A stretch of 64,000 nucleotides of DNA, taken from positions 156,613 to 220,612 of the forward strand of contig MTON01000005.1 of the NCBI GenBank assembly GCA_002010665.1, in the 5' to 3' direction. Both the position numbers and the translations under genes were made by a program. Below the pieces are notes generated by a model. That model worked only from the letters and a program-made list of their open reading frames with translations. It was not told where the DNA came from and did not search any database. Of this stretch, positions 1 through 9,003 are shown one piece after another (the stretch's first letter is position 1; each line of letters opens with the position of its first letter). Origin of the DNA: Candidatus Aminicenantes bacterium JdFR-78. GTDB taxonomy: Bacteria; Acidobacteriota; Aminicenantia; JdFR-78.

Positions 1-411
1 GGAAAAAATCGAACTAACGAGAATGAATATGAGTAAAAGATATTTCCAATTAATTATTTTAAATTCTTTCTCTGTTTTTCGTAATTTTAATTTTTGAAAT
101 ATAAAAGAAAAGAATTGATTAATTGCCCCAAGAGGGCAAACCCATCCACAGAAGACCCTGCCAAGGAAAATAGTTATAAAAATTGTAATTAGGGAGAGCA
201 GAAAAGCAGTAAAAAGAATATGAGAGGATAGGAAGGTTGTAATTGCCAGTAAAGGGTCAAAATGGAAAAATGTTTCAACAGGACCAATATAATCACCATC
301 CGGGAATTGGGTTTTCAACAAAAGATAGATAAATAATATAAAGAAAAGGAACTGAGTAATCTGTCGAAAAGTTTGGATTAGTAAAAATTTCTTAGACCTT
401 TCTCTGTTCAA
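1..411 (-). CDS. NapH/NosR-type 4Fe-4S membrane protein (3' part outside window)
   Basis: An open frame runs from a TTG at 411 to the window edge (137 codons, no stop). It is mostly hydrophobic and carries the motif FCGWVCPLGA, the hallmark of NapH/NosR/CcoG-like polyferredoxin membrane proteins that pass electrons between quinol and periplasmic redox partners. Two hydrophobic segments precede the motif and a third begins before the edge. The TTG start overlaps the end of the DUF362 gene by 20 nt and has a GGAG about ten bases upstream, so the two are probably co-translated. Family is clear; the electron acceptor cannot be told from this fragment. Confidence 0.75.
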   Translation of the reverse strand, partial: MNRERSKKFLLIQTFRQITQFLFFILFIYLLLKTQFPDGDYIGPVETFFHFDPLLAITTFLSSHILFTAFLLSLITIFITIFLGRVFCGWVCPLGAINQFFSFIFQKLKLRKTEKEFKIINWKYLLLIFILVSSIFS

Positions 412-1279
412 TTCTCAACTTCTCCAGGTTTATTTCTCCAAGGCCTCTTTTGTATGCTAATTTGAGGTAACCCAATTCCTCTGGTTTTACATCAAAAAAT
501 GTTGCTCCATATGAGTCAACAGCAACATAGTCTATCCCTATTACAATTGTTTTCTGTAATTTCACATCTGAAAGTCTGCCACCTTGAGGACCATTTTTTA
601 TAAGTATTCGATAAGCATCTAAAATGGTTAAGCATGGTTTAAAGAAAGCAGATAAGTCAGTAATAGCCTGGTCAATTCGTTGATGAAGCTGATTTCTGTT
701 TCCTCCGAGACATCCTATCCAGTTTTTCATTCCCATCGTAAGTCTGGTTAAGCTATGATGTTTTGCTATTGGCACATTTATTATTTTATCTGCTTCTAAA
801 AAATCTGAATAGACTTCCCATTCCTTAAGCCATTCGCCTTTGAGATTGACTTTTTTCAAGTGTCTGGGATTAGGGAAATAAACCTTTGCTCCAGCAGATT
901 TTGCAGCTTTAGCAATTCCAGATCGGGTATATGTTCTTCGAGCTTGATTACAGGGATTATCAAGGACTTTGACCTGTTTCGCTCCCGCTTTATAACATTC
1001 CTCAATTACTGCTTTAACCACATATGGATTTGTATTTGCTGCCTGTTCAGGTTTCCTGTCCCATCCTATATTAGGTTTAACAACAACAATATCTCCCTTT
1101 GAAATAAACCTTCTCATTCCTCCAAAAAGAGATATTGCTTCTTTTGTGATTTGATATGGGTCATCACCTTTAACTACAACAAGGTCTGGATAATTTTTCT
1201 CATTGGAAAATAAAGGAAAATTGAAGGTTAATGCTGTTCCTCCAATTATTGTTTTTATTAAAAATTCTCTTCTTTTCAT
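392..1279 (-). CDS. DUF362 domain protein with Tat-like signal
   Basis: 295-residue protein with a twin-arginine N-terminus (KRREFL followed by a short hydrophobic stretch), suggesting export in folded form by Tat; tatA/tatC are in this window. The body matches DUF362 proteins (VVKPNIGWDRKPEQAANTNP near residue 70, and a GMKNWIGCLGG segment). Biochemical function of the family is not established; members are often beside polyferredoxins, as here, where the downstream gene is NapH-like. It overlaps the amidase gene upstream by 4 nt, so it is translated from the same message. A redox or metal-centre role is inference from context only. Confidence 0.8.
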   Translation of the reverse strand: MKRREFLIKTIIGGTALTFNFPLFSNEKNYPDLVVVKGDDPYQITKEAISLFGGMRRFISKGDIVVVKPNIGWDRKPEQAANTNPYVVKAVIEECYKAGAKQVKVLDNPCNQARRTYTRSGIAKAAKSAGAKVYFPNPRHLKKVNLKGEWLKEWEVYSDFLEADKIINVPIAKHHSLTRLTMGMKNWIGCLGGNRNQLHQRIDQAITDLSAFFKPCLTILDAYRILIKNGPQGGRLSDVKLQKTIVIGIDYVAVDSYGATFFDVKPEELGYLKLAYKRGLGEINLEKLRIEQRKV

Positions 1280-2475
1280 CTTGAAACCTCATTATTGAGT
1301 TTAACATTTTTTCCAAGAGAATTAATATAATCAATTATTCCATCGCATATTCCTTCTGCAATTCGCTGTCTATATTCATCACTTTTTAATTTTACATTTT
1401 CATAAGGATTGCTAAGGAAAGATGTTTCAATAAGAACAGCAGGCATGTCAGCTCCTATTAAAACCCAAAACGGTCCACCCTTTACTCCTAAGTCTTTTAT
1501 ATTCGGATAAATTGGAGATAAACTTTTTATAATATTTTTTTGTATATTGAAAGCAAGTTCTCTGGATTCCTCAATTTTACTGTTTTGAATTATTTTTTTT
1601 ATTATTTCCTCCATTTCACCTATTTTTTTGGTAGATGTTGCATTTTCTCTTGCAGCAACTTCTACAGCATGCGGATCCTGTGTAAAATTCAGATAGTATG
1701 TTTCAATCCCCTTTGCGTTTAAATTTGGACTTGAATTTGCATGAATTGATATAAAAAGATCAGCCATTTTTTGATTTGCAATAACTGCTCTGTCTTCAAG
1801 AGGGAGGAATGAGTCATCTTTACGCGTGAGTATAACTTCTAAATCTGTGTTTTCCTCGAGCACCTTTTTAACACGTCTTGCAATATCAAGCACTATTTCT
1901 TTTTCCACTATGAGCTTGTCCTTACTAATTGCTCCCGGGTCTTTCCCTCCATGTCCAGGGTCAAGAACAATTGTTTTTACTCCTAAACCAAGCTGTCTCA
2001 CTAAACTGTATCTTCCCCTTGTAGAAGGTTTTGGAGGTTTATAATTTATTGCTTTTCTTTTCTGTTCACTTTCTCTTTCCTTGGGATATATATCAATTAC
2101 TATTCGAAAGGGATCTAGCAAATGAAAGATACGATAATCTCTTATTTTACTAAAATCAAGATCAAGAACTAATCTCACCAAATTATAACTATGTTGAGCA
2201 ATCCTTATTCTTTTCAAATAGACATTATTTATTTCAAAAGTTTTGTTTTTTAATGAAGAATCTAATTTTGTCTGGCAGAAATCTATATAAATTCTATCAG
2301 GGTTATATAATTTTCCATGATAATATTCTCTCAATGCTTCTATATCTACTACTACGCGGGTGAAAAACGGGTGATTGTGATACCGGACATTTAAAACCTT
2401 TGCCCTCGGTAATAAAGAGAGATTATATAGAAGAGGTATAAGTATAAGAAATAATGTGATTTTTTTTAAATTCAT
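1276..2475 (-). CDS. N-acetylmuramoyl-L-alanine amidase (AMIN + Amidase_3)
   Basis: Periplasmic zinc amidase cleaving the amide bond between muramic acid and the peptide stem, as in daughter-cell separation. A signal-anchor (residues 4-22) is followed by an AMIN-like beta domain (about 25-130) and an Amidase_3 domain from about residue 175. Visible signatures are LDPGHGGKDPGA (first zinc His), a Glu in IVEKEIVLDI, the second His in ISIHANSS and the catalytic Glu in LIETSFLSN. A TTG at 2496 is in frame, but it lies between the -35 and -10 boxes of the promoter, so the ATG at 2475 is the start. That ATG is 8 nt after the -10 box and has no Shine-Dalgarno sequence. Confidence 0.92.
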   Translation of the reverse strand: MNLKKITLFLILIPLLYNLSLLPRAKVLNVRYHNHPFFTRVVVDIEALREYYHGKLYNPDRIYIDFCQTKLDSSLKNKTFEINNVYLKRIRIAQHSYNLVRLVLDLDFSKIRDYRIFHLLDPFRIVIDIYPKERESEQKRKAINYKPPKPSTRGRYSLVRQLGLGVKTIVLDPGHGGKDPGAISKDKLIVEKEIVLDIARRVKKVLEENTDLEVILTRKDDSFLPLEDRAVIANQKMADLFISIHANSSPNLNAKGIETYYLNFTQDPHAVEVAARENATSTKKIGEMEEIIKKIIQNSKIEESRELAFNIQKNIIKSLSPIYPNIKDLGVKGGPFWVLIGADMPAVLIETSFLSNPYENVKLKSDEYRQRIAEGICDGIIDYINSLGKNVKLNNEVSR

Positions 2476-2483
2476 CTTTTTTA

Positions 2484-2512
2484 TTTTAAGAAACAAGAAA
2501 ACATAATGTCAA
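2484..2512 (-). promoter_or_regulatory. Promoter of the amidase gene, leaderless type
   Basis: Reading the minus strand: TTGACA (2512-2507), 17 bp, TTAAAA (2489-2484), then 8 nt to the ATG at 2475. Transcription should start within one or two bases of the start codon. Confidence 0.7.
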
Positions 2513-2561
2513 ATTATTGAAAAAAATCTTCCTATTATTATCTAGTAATTTGTGTGTTTTC

Positions 2562-2590
2562 TTGACTTTTTAAATTTATAAAATTAATAT
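2562..2590 (+). promoter_or_regulatory. Promoter of leuS, very short leader
   Basis: TTGACT (2562-2567), 17 bp spacer, TAATAT (2585-2590). Expected start near 2597, leaving about 11 nt before the leuS ATG at 2608; no Shine-Dalgarno sequence in that leader. Confidence 0.75.
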
Positions 2591-2607
2591 ATCTTCTATA
2601 TTGAAAA

Positions 2608-5082
2608 ATGAAACAGTACAATTACAAGGAGATTGAAGAAAAGTGGCAAAAGATTTGGGAGAGGGAGAAGACTTTTGAAGTGAAGGAAGATCCTTCAAAG
2701 AAGAAATTCTACTGCCTTGAAATGTTTCCCTATCCATCTGGCATGATTCATATGGGACATGTCAGAAATTATTCAATTGGTGATGTAATTGCCCGCTTTA
2801 AAAGAATGAAAGGATATAATGTGCTTCATCCAATAGGATGGGATGCACTTGGTTTACCAGCTGAAAATGCAGCAATCAAACACGGTCTACATCCTGAAAA
2901 ATGGACAATAGATAATATAAATCGTATGAGGGAACAACTTAAAAGGTTGGGTTTCAGTTATGCATGGGAAAGAGAGATAAATACTTCTTCACCCGAATAT
3001 TACAAATGGAATCAATGGTTTTTTATAAAAATGTTCGAGAAAGGCTTGGCTTATAGAAAGAATAGCTGGGTTAATTGGTGTCCTACCTGTAAAACGGTTC
3101 TTGCAAATGAACAGGTCATCAGTGGGAAATGCTGGAGATGTGATTCTGAAGTTACACAGCGAGAGATGGAACAATGGTTTCTGAAAATCACAGAGTATGC
3201 AGAGGAATTACTTGAGGGACATAAGGAATTGAAAAAATGGCCAGAACATGTGATTCAAATGCAGAAAAACTGGATTGGGAAAAGTGAGGGCACAATTGTA
3301 AAATTTCCAGTGGTAAATTCCTCAGAGGTTTTAGAAGTTTTTACAACGCGAATTGACACTATTTTTGGTGCCACCTTCCTTGTGCTTTCTCCAGAACATC
3401 CACTTTCTAAAAAATTAATAGAGGATTTACCAAATAAAGAAGAATTATTTGATTGGATTGATAAGACTATTAAAGAAATGCGTTTGAGGCGGGGAGAAGA
3501 ATTGGAAAAAGAAGGTATATTTACAGGCAAAAAGGTATTAAATCCTTTTTCAAGGAAGGAAATTCCTGTTTGGATTGCAAATTATGTGCTTTTCGAATAT
3601 GGAACAGGTGCAATAATGGCTGTTCCTGCTCATGATCAGAGAGATTTTGAATTTGCAAAAAAATACAATCTTCCAATAAGGGTTGTCATCAAACCCAAAG
3701 ATAAAGATTTAGAAAGTGATTCTCTCTCTGAAGCCTTTGAGGAATATGGAATATTGGTAAATTCAGGGGAATTCAATGGATTGGAATCCAAGAAGGCAAT
3801 AAATTTAATGAATGAATGGGCTGAAAGGCAAAATATTGGTAAAAGAGCAATACTATACAGGCTCAGAGATTGGGGAATTTCAAGACAAAGATACTGGGGA
3901 ACCCCGATTCCTATTGTTTATTGTAAAAAATGTGGAATAGTTCCTGTCCCTTATGAACAATTACCCGTTCTTTTACCAAAGGATGTGAAATTCACAGGAG
4001 AAGAGGGTTCACCTCTTGAGAAAGTGGAATCCTTTGTTAATACTAAATGTCCAAAATGCAATGGTCCAGCAAGAAGAGAGACTGATACAATGGATACTTT
4101 CTTTGATTCATCCTGGTATAATTATCGATATACCTCACCCAAGGAAAATACTCGACCTTTAAATCCTGAGGCTGTTAAATATTGGATGCCAGTGGATATT
4201 TATATTGGTGGAGTAGAACATGCTATTCTGCATTTAATTTATGCAAGATTCTTTTCAAAGGTTATCAGGGATATGAATTTAACAAATATAAATGAACCGT
4301 TCCCCCATCTTCTTGCACAGGGCATGGTAACAAAGGATGGCGCTGCAATGTCAAAATCAAAGGGGAATGTTGTTTATCCTGAGGAATTTATTGAAAAATA
4401 TGGAGCTGATACTCTCCGTCTTTTCATTCTCTTTGCTGCTCCTCCAGAGAAAGACCTGGAATGGAGTGATAAGGGGGCAGAGGGATGCTTCAGGTTTCTG
4501 ACTAGGGTATGGAGACTTGTTCATGAATGTCTGGATTTATTTAATCAGAATATAGGCTATAATGAAAAAGAATTGTCAAAAGAAGCATTAGAAGTTCTCA
4601 AGAAAACCCATCAAACAATTAAAAAAGTTAGTGAAGATATTGAAAAGAGATATCATTTTAATACAGCTATTTCTGCTATTATGGAATTGTATAATAAGGT
4701 TTCCCAGTATAAAGAGAAATTAAAAGAAGACAGCAAGGGAAAAGCAATTTTAAAGGAATCCATAGAGGCAATTATTATATTGCTTTCTCCTTTCGCACCT
4801 CATATATGTGAGGAGTTATGGCAGATTACAAATCATAAAGAATATTTGATTAATACAAAATGGCCTGAATACAAACCTCACCTCATAAAAGAAGAAGAAG
4901 TTACCTATATTGTTCAAATAAATGGGAAATTGAGGGCTAAATTACAAGCTCCGGTTGGTTTGAGTGAGAAGGAAATCAGAGAGAGGATTTTATCCATTCC
5001 ATCTGTGCAGAATCATTTAAAGGGGAAATCCATTAAGAAACTAATTTACATACCGAACAAACTTGTAAATATAGTGACATAA
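2608..5082 (+). CDS. leuS: Leucyl-tRNA synthetase
   Basis: 824 residues, normal bacterial LeuRS length. It charges tRNA-Leu in the cytoplasm. The class I signature is HMGH at residues 48-51 in a PYPSGMIHMGH context, and the KMSKS-type loop is MSKSK near residue 580. Cysteine pairs CPTC and CWRC near 155-180, and a second set CKKC/CPKC around 440-490, look like zinc-binding knobs. The CP1 editing domain is present (TTRIDTIFGATF and GTGAIMAVPAHDQRD). First gene of a plus-strand run leuS-lptE-holA, with 1 nt between its stop and lptE. Confidence 0.98.
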   Translation: MKQYNYKEIEEKWQKIWEREKTFEVKEDPSKKKFYCLEMFPYPSGMIHMGHVRNYSIGDVIARFKRMKGYNVLHPIGWDALGLPAENAAIKHGLHPEKWTIDNINRMREQLKRLGFSYAWEREINTSSPEYYKWNQWFFIKMFEKGLAYRKNSWVNWCPTCKTVLANEQVISGKCWRCDSEVTQREMEQWFLKITEYAEELLEGHKELKKWPEHVIQMQKNWIGKSEGTIVKFPVVNSSEVLEVFTTRIDTIFGATFLVLSPEHPLSKKLIEDLPNKEELFDWIDKTIKEMRLRRGEELEKEGIFTGKKVLNPFSRKEIPVWIANYVLFEYGTGAIMAVPAHDQRDFEFAKKYNLPIRVVIKPKDKDLESDSLSEAFEEYGILVNSGEFNGLESKKAINLMNEWAERQNIGKRAILYRLRDWGISRQRYWGTPIPIVYCKKCGIVPVPYEQLPVLLPKDVKFTGEEGSPLEKVESFVNTKCPKCNGPARRETDTMDTFFDSSWYNYRYTSPKENTRPLNPEAVKYWMPVDIYIGGVEHAILHLIYARFFSKVIRDMNLTNINEPFPHLLAQGMVTKDGAAMSKSKGNVVYPEEFIEKYGADTLRLFILFAAPPEKDLEWSDKGAEGCFRFLTRVWRLVHECLDLFNQNIGYNEKELSKEALEVLKKTHQTIKKVSEDIEKRYHFNTAISAIMELYNKVSQYKEKLKEDSKGKAILKESIEAIIILLSPFAPHICEELWQITNHKEYLINTKWPEYKPHLIKEEEVTYIVQINGKLRAKLQAPVGLSEKEIRERILSIPSVQNHLKGKSIKKLIYIPNKLVNIVT

Positions 5083-5083
5083 A

Positions 5084-5611
5084 ATGAATTTCAGATTTAA
5101 ACCATTCTTAATTCTTACAATAATTTTATGTTTAATCCATTCAATAAATTGTGGTTATAAATTAAGTGGGACAGGAAGTTTTCTTCCTCCTCATATAAAG
5201 ACCATAAGTGTTCCAATGTTTAAGAATAATACGCAGAGATACCAGCTCGATGAAAAATTTACACAGGCTGTTATAAATGAGCTTGTTGCTCGAGGTCGAT
5301 TTAAAATTTCAAGTGCTCAAGAAAAGGCTGATGCAATTTTATTAGGGGAAATAAATTCTTTCACAGTAAATCCTATATCTTTCACTGAAGAAGGAAGGGC
5401 TGATAGATATAGTATTACAATTGTTGCAAAGGTTGTTTTCAAAGATCTTGTTAGAAAAAAGGTTTTGTTTATGAATTCTCATTATGTTTTTCGTGATGAA
5501 TATGAAATAACAGGCCAGGGTGATTTTTATTCAGAAGAAACAGTAGCCATTGAAAGAATATCTGAAAAATTTGCACGAAGTGTGGTAAGTTTAATAGTAG
5601 AGGGTTTTTGA
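5084..5611 (+). CDS. lptE: LPS-assembly lipoprotein LptE
   Basis: 175 residues. The N-terminal hydrophobic segment ends in SINCGYKLSG, a lipobox-like Cys followed by the GY typical of LptE. The adjacent ISVPMFKNNTQRYQLDEKFT matches the conserved core of the LptE/RlpB family. LptE sits in the outer membrane inside the LptD barrel and helps deliver LPS to the cell surface. It starts directly after leuS, an arrangement common in Gram-negative bacteria where lptE is followed by holA, as here. It supports an LPS-bearing outer membrane, in keeping with the Kdo genes at 22-26 kb. Confidence 0.88.
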   Translation: MNFRFKPFLILTIILCLIHSINCGYKLSGTGSFLPPHIKTISVPMFKNNTQRYQLDEKFTQAVINELVARGRFKISSAQEKADAILLGEINSFTVNPISFTEEGRADRYSITIVAKVVFKDLVRKKVLFMNSHYVFRDEYEITGQGDFYSEETVAIERISEKFARSVVSLIVEGF

Positions 5612-5614
5612 TTT

Positions 5615-6658
5615 TTGAATTACTTTAAAGTAAAAAAAGACTTAGAAAATAATATTTTATATCCATCCTATTTTCTTTATGGGGAGGAGACTTTTCTTAT
5701 AGAGGAAATAATAAATTTGATAAAAGAAATTCTTGTTCCCTCTGAAAAGGGAGGATTTAATTTTAATAAATATGATTTAAATGAAAATAAATGGGAAGAT
5801 ATCATATCTTCAGCTCAGACAGTTCCTTTTCTCTTCTCAAAGAAGAGAGTTATTTTAGTAGAAGTAAGGAATAGAAAAAACGAGAATCTAACAAAATCAG
5901 ATGAAAATCTTTTAAAAAACTTCTTTTCTTCTTTTCCATCCCATTGCATTTTAATAATAAGAGCTGATAAGTGCGATAAGAGAAGACCATTATATAAATT
6001 TTTTACAAGTTTACCTTCTAATATATGTTTTCAAGTTGAATTTAAATTATTAAAAGCAAACCAGCTTTTATTGTGGATAGATGAAAAGGTTAAATCTAAT
6101 GGCAAAATTATTGGCTTCAGCGAAAAACAGAAATTAATTGATATAGTGGGAAATGATTTAAGGAATTTAAATAATGAACTTGAAAAATTAATAGCTTTTA
6201 TTGGTGATAGAAGAGAAATTCGTTCAGAGGATATAGAAGAAGTTACAGGTCATATTAAAAGTTTTGCCCTTTGGGAGTTTACAGAGAGTTTAGAAAAATT
6301 TGATTTTGAAAAAAGTTTATCTATTTTTCAAAAGCTCTTAAAGGAAGGTTATCATCCTTTGGTTATTCTAAGTTTCCTTACCCAATTCTTCCATAATCTA
6401 TTATCTATTAAATTGATTATGAAGGAACAAGACGTTGATTTTAATAGTATAGCAGAAAATTTATCAATGCCATATTTCAAAACTAGAGATTTTATTGAGC
6501 TTGCGAATAAATTTAGTGAGTCTGAATTAAAGTATCTTATTAATCGTCTTCATCAGCTTGAGCTAAAATTAAAAACAAGCTCTGTGAAGCCTAAAATTTT
6601 AGTAGAAAATTTTATTTATGAATATTGGAGAAGAAAAGGGAAGAAAGATTTTATTTAG
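5615..6658 (+). CDS. holA: DNA polymerase III delta subunit
   Basis: 347 residues, usual HolA size. Delta is the clamp-loader subunit that opens the sliding clamp. N-terminal YFLYGEETFLIEEIINLI matches the family opening (FLLYG-E-FL), and residues 210-335 show the conserved helical C-terminal domain ending in KLKTSSVKP. It starts at a TTG three bases after the lptE stop; no better start is visible. Its last 8 nt overlap the convergent rpsT gene, so there is no room for a terminator between them. Confidence 0.92.
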   Translation: MNYFKVKKDLENNILYPSYFLYGEETFLIEEIINLIKEILVPSEKGGFNFNKYDLNENKWEDIISSAQTVPFLFSKKRVILVEVRNRKNENLTKSDENLLKNFFSSFPSHCILIIRADKCDKRRPLYKFFTSLPSNICFQVEFKLLKANQLLLWIDEKVKSNGKIIGFSEKQKLIDIVGNDLRNLNNELEKLIAFIGDRREIRSEDIEEVTGHIKSFALWEFTESLEKFDFEKSLSIFQKLLKEGYHPLVILSFLTQFFHNLLSIKLIMKEQDVDFNSIAENLSMPYFKTRDFIELANKFSESELKYLINRLHQLELKLKTSSVKPKILVENFIYEYWRRKGKKDFI

Positions 6659-6932
6659 GGGTAGAGGTGGCAAGTAAAGCATTAACTTGTTTTGTAAGTC
6701 TTGATTTGTATCTATCCCCTGTTCGAGGATGGATTGTTCCTTTTTTAACAGTCTTGTCAATAATTGAGATTGTCTGCGGTAACAATTTTAAAGCTTCTTC
6801 CACATTCCTATCCGCTATTGCTTTTCTCAGTTTTTTTATTTGTGTTTTCATAGCTGATTTATTTCTCTTATTTATTTCTCTTCTTTTTAAGCTCCTACGG
6901 TGTTCTTTTTCAGCTGATTTATGTCTTGCCAT
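6651..6932 (-). CDS. rpsT: Ribosomal protein S20
   Basis: 93 residues, strongly basic, with the S20 pattern (HKSAEKEHRRSLKRREINK near the start, KKGTIHPRTGDRYKSRL near the end). Binds 16S rRNA in the small subunit. A Shine-Dalgarno-like GAAGGTG lies upstream of the ATG, and a promoter can be placed at 6965-6994. Monocistronic, convergent with holA with an 8-nt overlap at the 3' ends, and divergent from murJ. Confidence 0.97.
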   Translation of the reverse strand: MARHKSAEKEHRRSLKRREINKRNKSAMKTQIKKLRKAIADRNVEEALKLLPQTISIIDKTVKKGTIHPRTGDRYKSRLTKQVNALLATSTPK

Positions 6933-6964
6933 CTCTTCTTCACCTTCAATATATTTGAAAAATT

Positions 6965-6994
6965 ATAATACTTTAATTTAAAGGACTATGTCAA
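6965..6994 (-). promoter_or_regulatory. Promoter of rpsT
   Basis: Minus strand: TTGACA (6994-6989), 18 bp, TATTAT (6970-6965). The -35 box lies over the first codons of the divergent murJ gene. Expected leader about 26 nt, with a Shine-Dalgarno-like sequence. Confidence 0.6.
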
Positions 6995-8553
6995 GTGAAC
7001 AAAAATATAAAAGACTGTTGAAATCAACAGTTTCTGTTTCATTGCCAACTATTTTTAGTAGAGTCTTGGGTTTTTTCCGGGATATACTTCTGGGATACTT
7101 TATGGGGACAGGAACAGGAGCCGATGCTTTTACAATAGCCTTTGTTATTCCAAATTTGTTAAGAAGACTGACTGCTGAAGGTGCATTAACAGCAGCATTT
7201 ATTCCTGTTTTTACTGAGATAAAGGTAAATGAAAAAAAGAAGAGAGTAATAGATTTTGCGAATGCAGTTTTTTACAATCTCGGTTTAGTCGTTTTGATTA
7301 TAGCTATTCTTGGTATTATCTTTGCTCCTTATTTGGTTAAAGTAATAGCAATTGGATATAAAGAAATTCCGGGCAAGTGGGAACTTACCATTAATTTAAC
7401 AAGAATTATGTTTCCTTATATTTTTCTGATCAGTTTGGCTGCACTTTGTTCTGCTATTCTGAACTCTTATTTTAAATTTTTTATTCCAGCATCCACTCCA
7501 ATTCTTTTTAACATAGCAATAATTCTCTCCGCGTGGTTTTTCACAAGTAAATTTACAGAACCTGCGTATGCCTTTGCTATAGGAGTAATAATTGGAGGCT
7601 TTTTCCAGTTTTTTGTTCAGATTCCTTTTCTTTTAAATTTAGGATTCAACTTTAAACCAAGAATTACCTTTAAGGATGAAGCTGTTAGAAAAGTAGGGAA
7701 ATTAATGGTTCCAGGAATTTTTGGTTTTGGAATTTTTCAAATTAACTTGGCTTTAAGCAGAGCTTTAGCCTCTCTTTTGGAGGAAGGAAGTGTTTCAGCA
7801 CTCTATTACGCTACGAGAGTGAGAGAGCTTACACTCGGGTTATTTTCAATTGCTCTCTCAATTGCTTTACTCCCGACTTTATCAGAACAGGCAGCTCAAA
7901 GGAAAATGCCAGAAATGAAAAAGACATTAATTTTCTCGCTAAAATTAATAGTTCTTATTACTCTTCCATCACTAACAGGTCTTTTACTTCTTTCAAAGCC
8001 CATTATACAGGTGCTTTTTGAAAGGGGTGCTTTTGTTGAGCATTCTACAAATCTTACTTCTACTGCGCTTGTATTTTTTTCAATAGGTCTTCCATTCATT
8101 TCAGGAAGCAAAATTTTAAATACAGTTTATTATTCTCTTAAGGATACCAAGACTCCTGTAATTATAGCAGCAATAACAATGGTGTTTTATTTATCTCTTT
8201 CCTTTATTCTAATGAAACCCCTTAAAGTAGGAGGAATTGCACTAGCTCTGTCCCTGGCAGAGGCTGTTGGTCTTTTCCTGCTTTGGATATTTTTGGAGAG
8301 AAAAATAGGTGGTATACCCAAAAGGGAATTATTTATTTTTAGTTTTAAAGTAATTACCTGTTCTATTTTAATGGGAATTTTTATATGGATTGCTAGTAAA
8401 GAAATTTCCTTTTCAGAACTAATATTTATTAAAAAACTTGTTTATCTTTTTGTATTAATATTCTTGAGTATTGCACTTTATTTTTCATCCTCTTTATTAA
8501 TTAATAGAAATGAATTAATATCTATTATTAATATTTTTAAAAAAAGAAAATAG
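6988..8553 (+). CDS. murJ: Lipid II flippase MurJ
   Basis: 521-residue polytopic membrane protein of the MurJ/MviN family in the MOP superfamily, with about 14 hydrophobic segments. N-terminal [19 protein letters not shown] and [17 protein letters not shown] are family signatures. It flips lipid-linked peptidoglycan precursor to the periplasmic side; UppP at 28 kb recycles the carrier. The ATG follows AAAGGA by a few bases. A TATAAT at 6964-6969 could be its -10 box, but I see no good -35. dtd follows 4 nt after its stop. Confidence 0.96.
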   Translation: MSSEQKYKRLLKSTVSVSLPTIFSRVLGFFRDILLGYFMGTGTGADAFTIAFVIPNLLRRLTAEGALTAAFIPVFTEIKVNEKKKRVIDFANAVFYNLGLVVLIIAILGIIFAPYLVKVIAIGYKEIPGKWELTINLTRIMFPYIFLISLAALCSAILNSYFKFFIPASTPILFNIAIILSAWFFTSKFTEPAYAFAIGVIIGGFFQFFVQIPFLLNLGFNFKPRITFKDEAVRKVGKLMVPGIFGFGIFQINLALSRALASLLEEGSVSALYYATRVRELTLGLFSIALSIALLPTLSEQAAQRKMPEMKKTLIFSLKLIVLITLPSLTGLLLLSKPIIQVLFERGAFVEHSTNLTSTALVFFSIGLPFISGSKILNTVYYSLKDTKTPVIIAAITMVFYLSLSFILMKPLKVGGIALALSLAEAVGLFLLWIFLERKIGGIPKRELFIFSFKVITCSILMGIFIWIASKEISFSELIFIKKLVYLFVLIFLSIALYFSSSLLINRNELISIINIFKKRK

Positions 8554-8557
8554 CAAA

Positions 8558-9001
8558 ATGAAAGTGGTTCTTCAGCGAGTAAAAGAGGCAAATGTGAAGG
8601 TTAAAGGAGAGGTTGTGGGTAAAATTGGGAAAGGAGTGGTGCTTTTAATTGGAATCGAGAGAGGGGATGGAGAGGAAGGTGCTAAATATCTGGCGAATAA
8701 GATTGTAAACTTGAGAATTTTTCCTGATAATAAGGGGAAAATGAACCTTTCTTTACTTGATGTAAAAGGCGAGATTTTAGCGGTTTCCCAGTTCACTTTA
8801 GCTGCATCTCTTAAAAAAGGTAGAAGACCAAGTTTTGAGAACGCGGAGGAGCCTCAGAAAGCAGAAAAATTATTTAACTTTTTTGTAAAAGAATTAAGAG
8901 ATAGAAGAGTAAAGGTGGAGACAGGGATATTTGGAGCAATGATGGAAGTTTTCTTAATTAATGATGGACCAGTAACTTATATTTTAGAATATCCGAAATG
9001 A
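8558..9001 (+). CDS. dtd: D-aminoacyl-tRNA deacylase
   Basis: 147 residues, typical Dtd length. It removes D-amino acids mis-attached to tRNA. Conserved segments are [15 protein letters not shown] at the start, the active-site SQFTLAA near residue 78, KGRRPSF, and the C-terminal [10 protein letters not shown] cross-subunit Gly-cisPro-type loop. Co-transcribed with murJ. The convergent ribBA gene ends 2 nt beyond its stop, so again there is no terminator space. Confidence 0.97.
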   Translation: MKVVLQRVKEANVKVKGEVVGKIGKGVVLLIGIERGDGEEGAKYLANKIVNLRIFPDNKGKMNLSLLDVKGEILAVSQFTLAASLKKGRRPSFENAEEPQKAEKLFNFFVKELRDRRVKVETGIFGAMMEVFLINDGPVTYILEYPK

Positions 9002-9003
9002 TT

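Noticed and set aside
860..1102. Antisense open frames such as this, found opposite most genes
   Set aside because: They mirror the codon pattern of the real gene on the other strand and have no ribosome-binding sites or recognisable domains.
2494..2496. TTG as start of the amidase
   Set aside because: It falls between the -35 and -10 boxes of the gene's own promoter; the ATG at 2475 fits the promoter.
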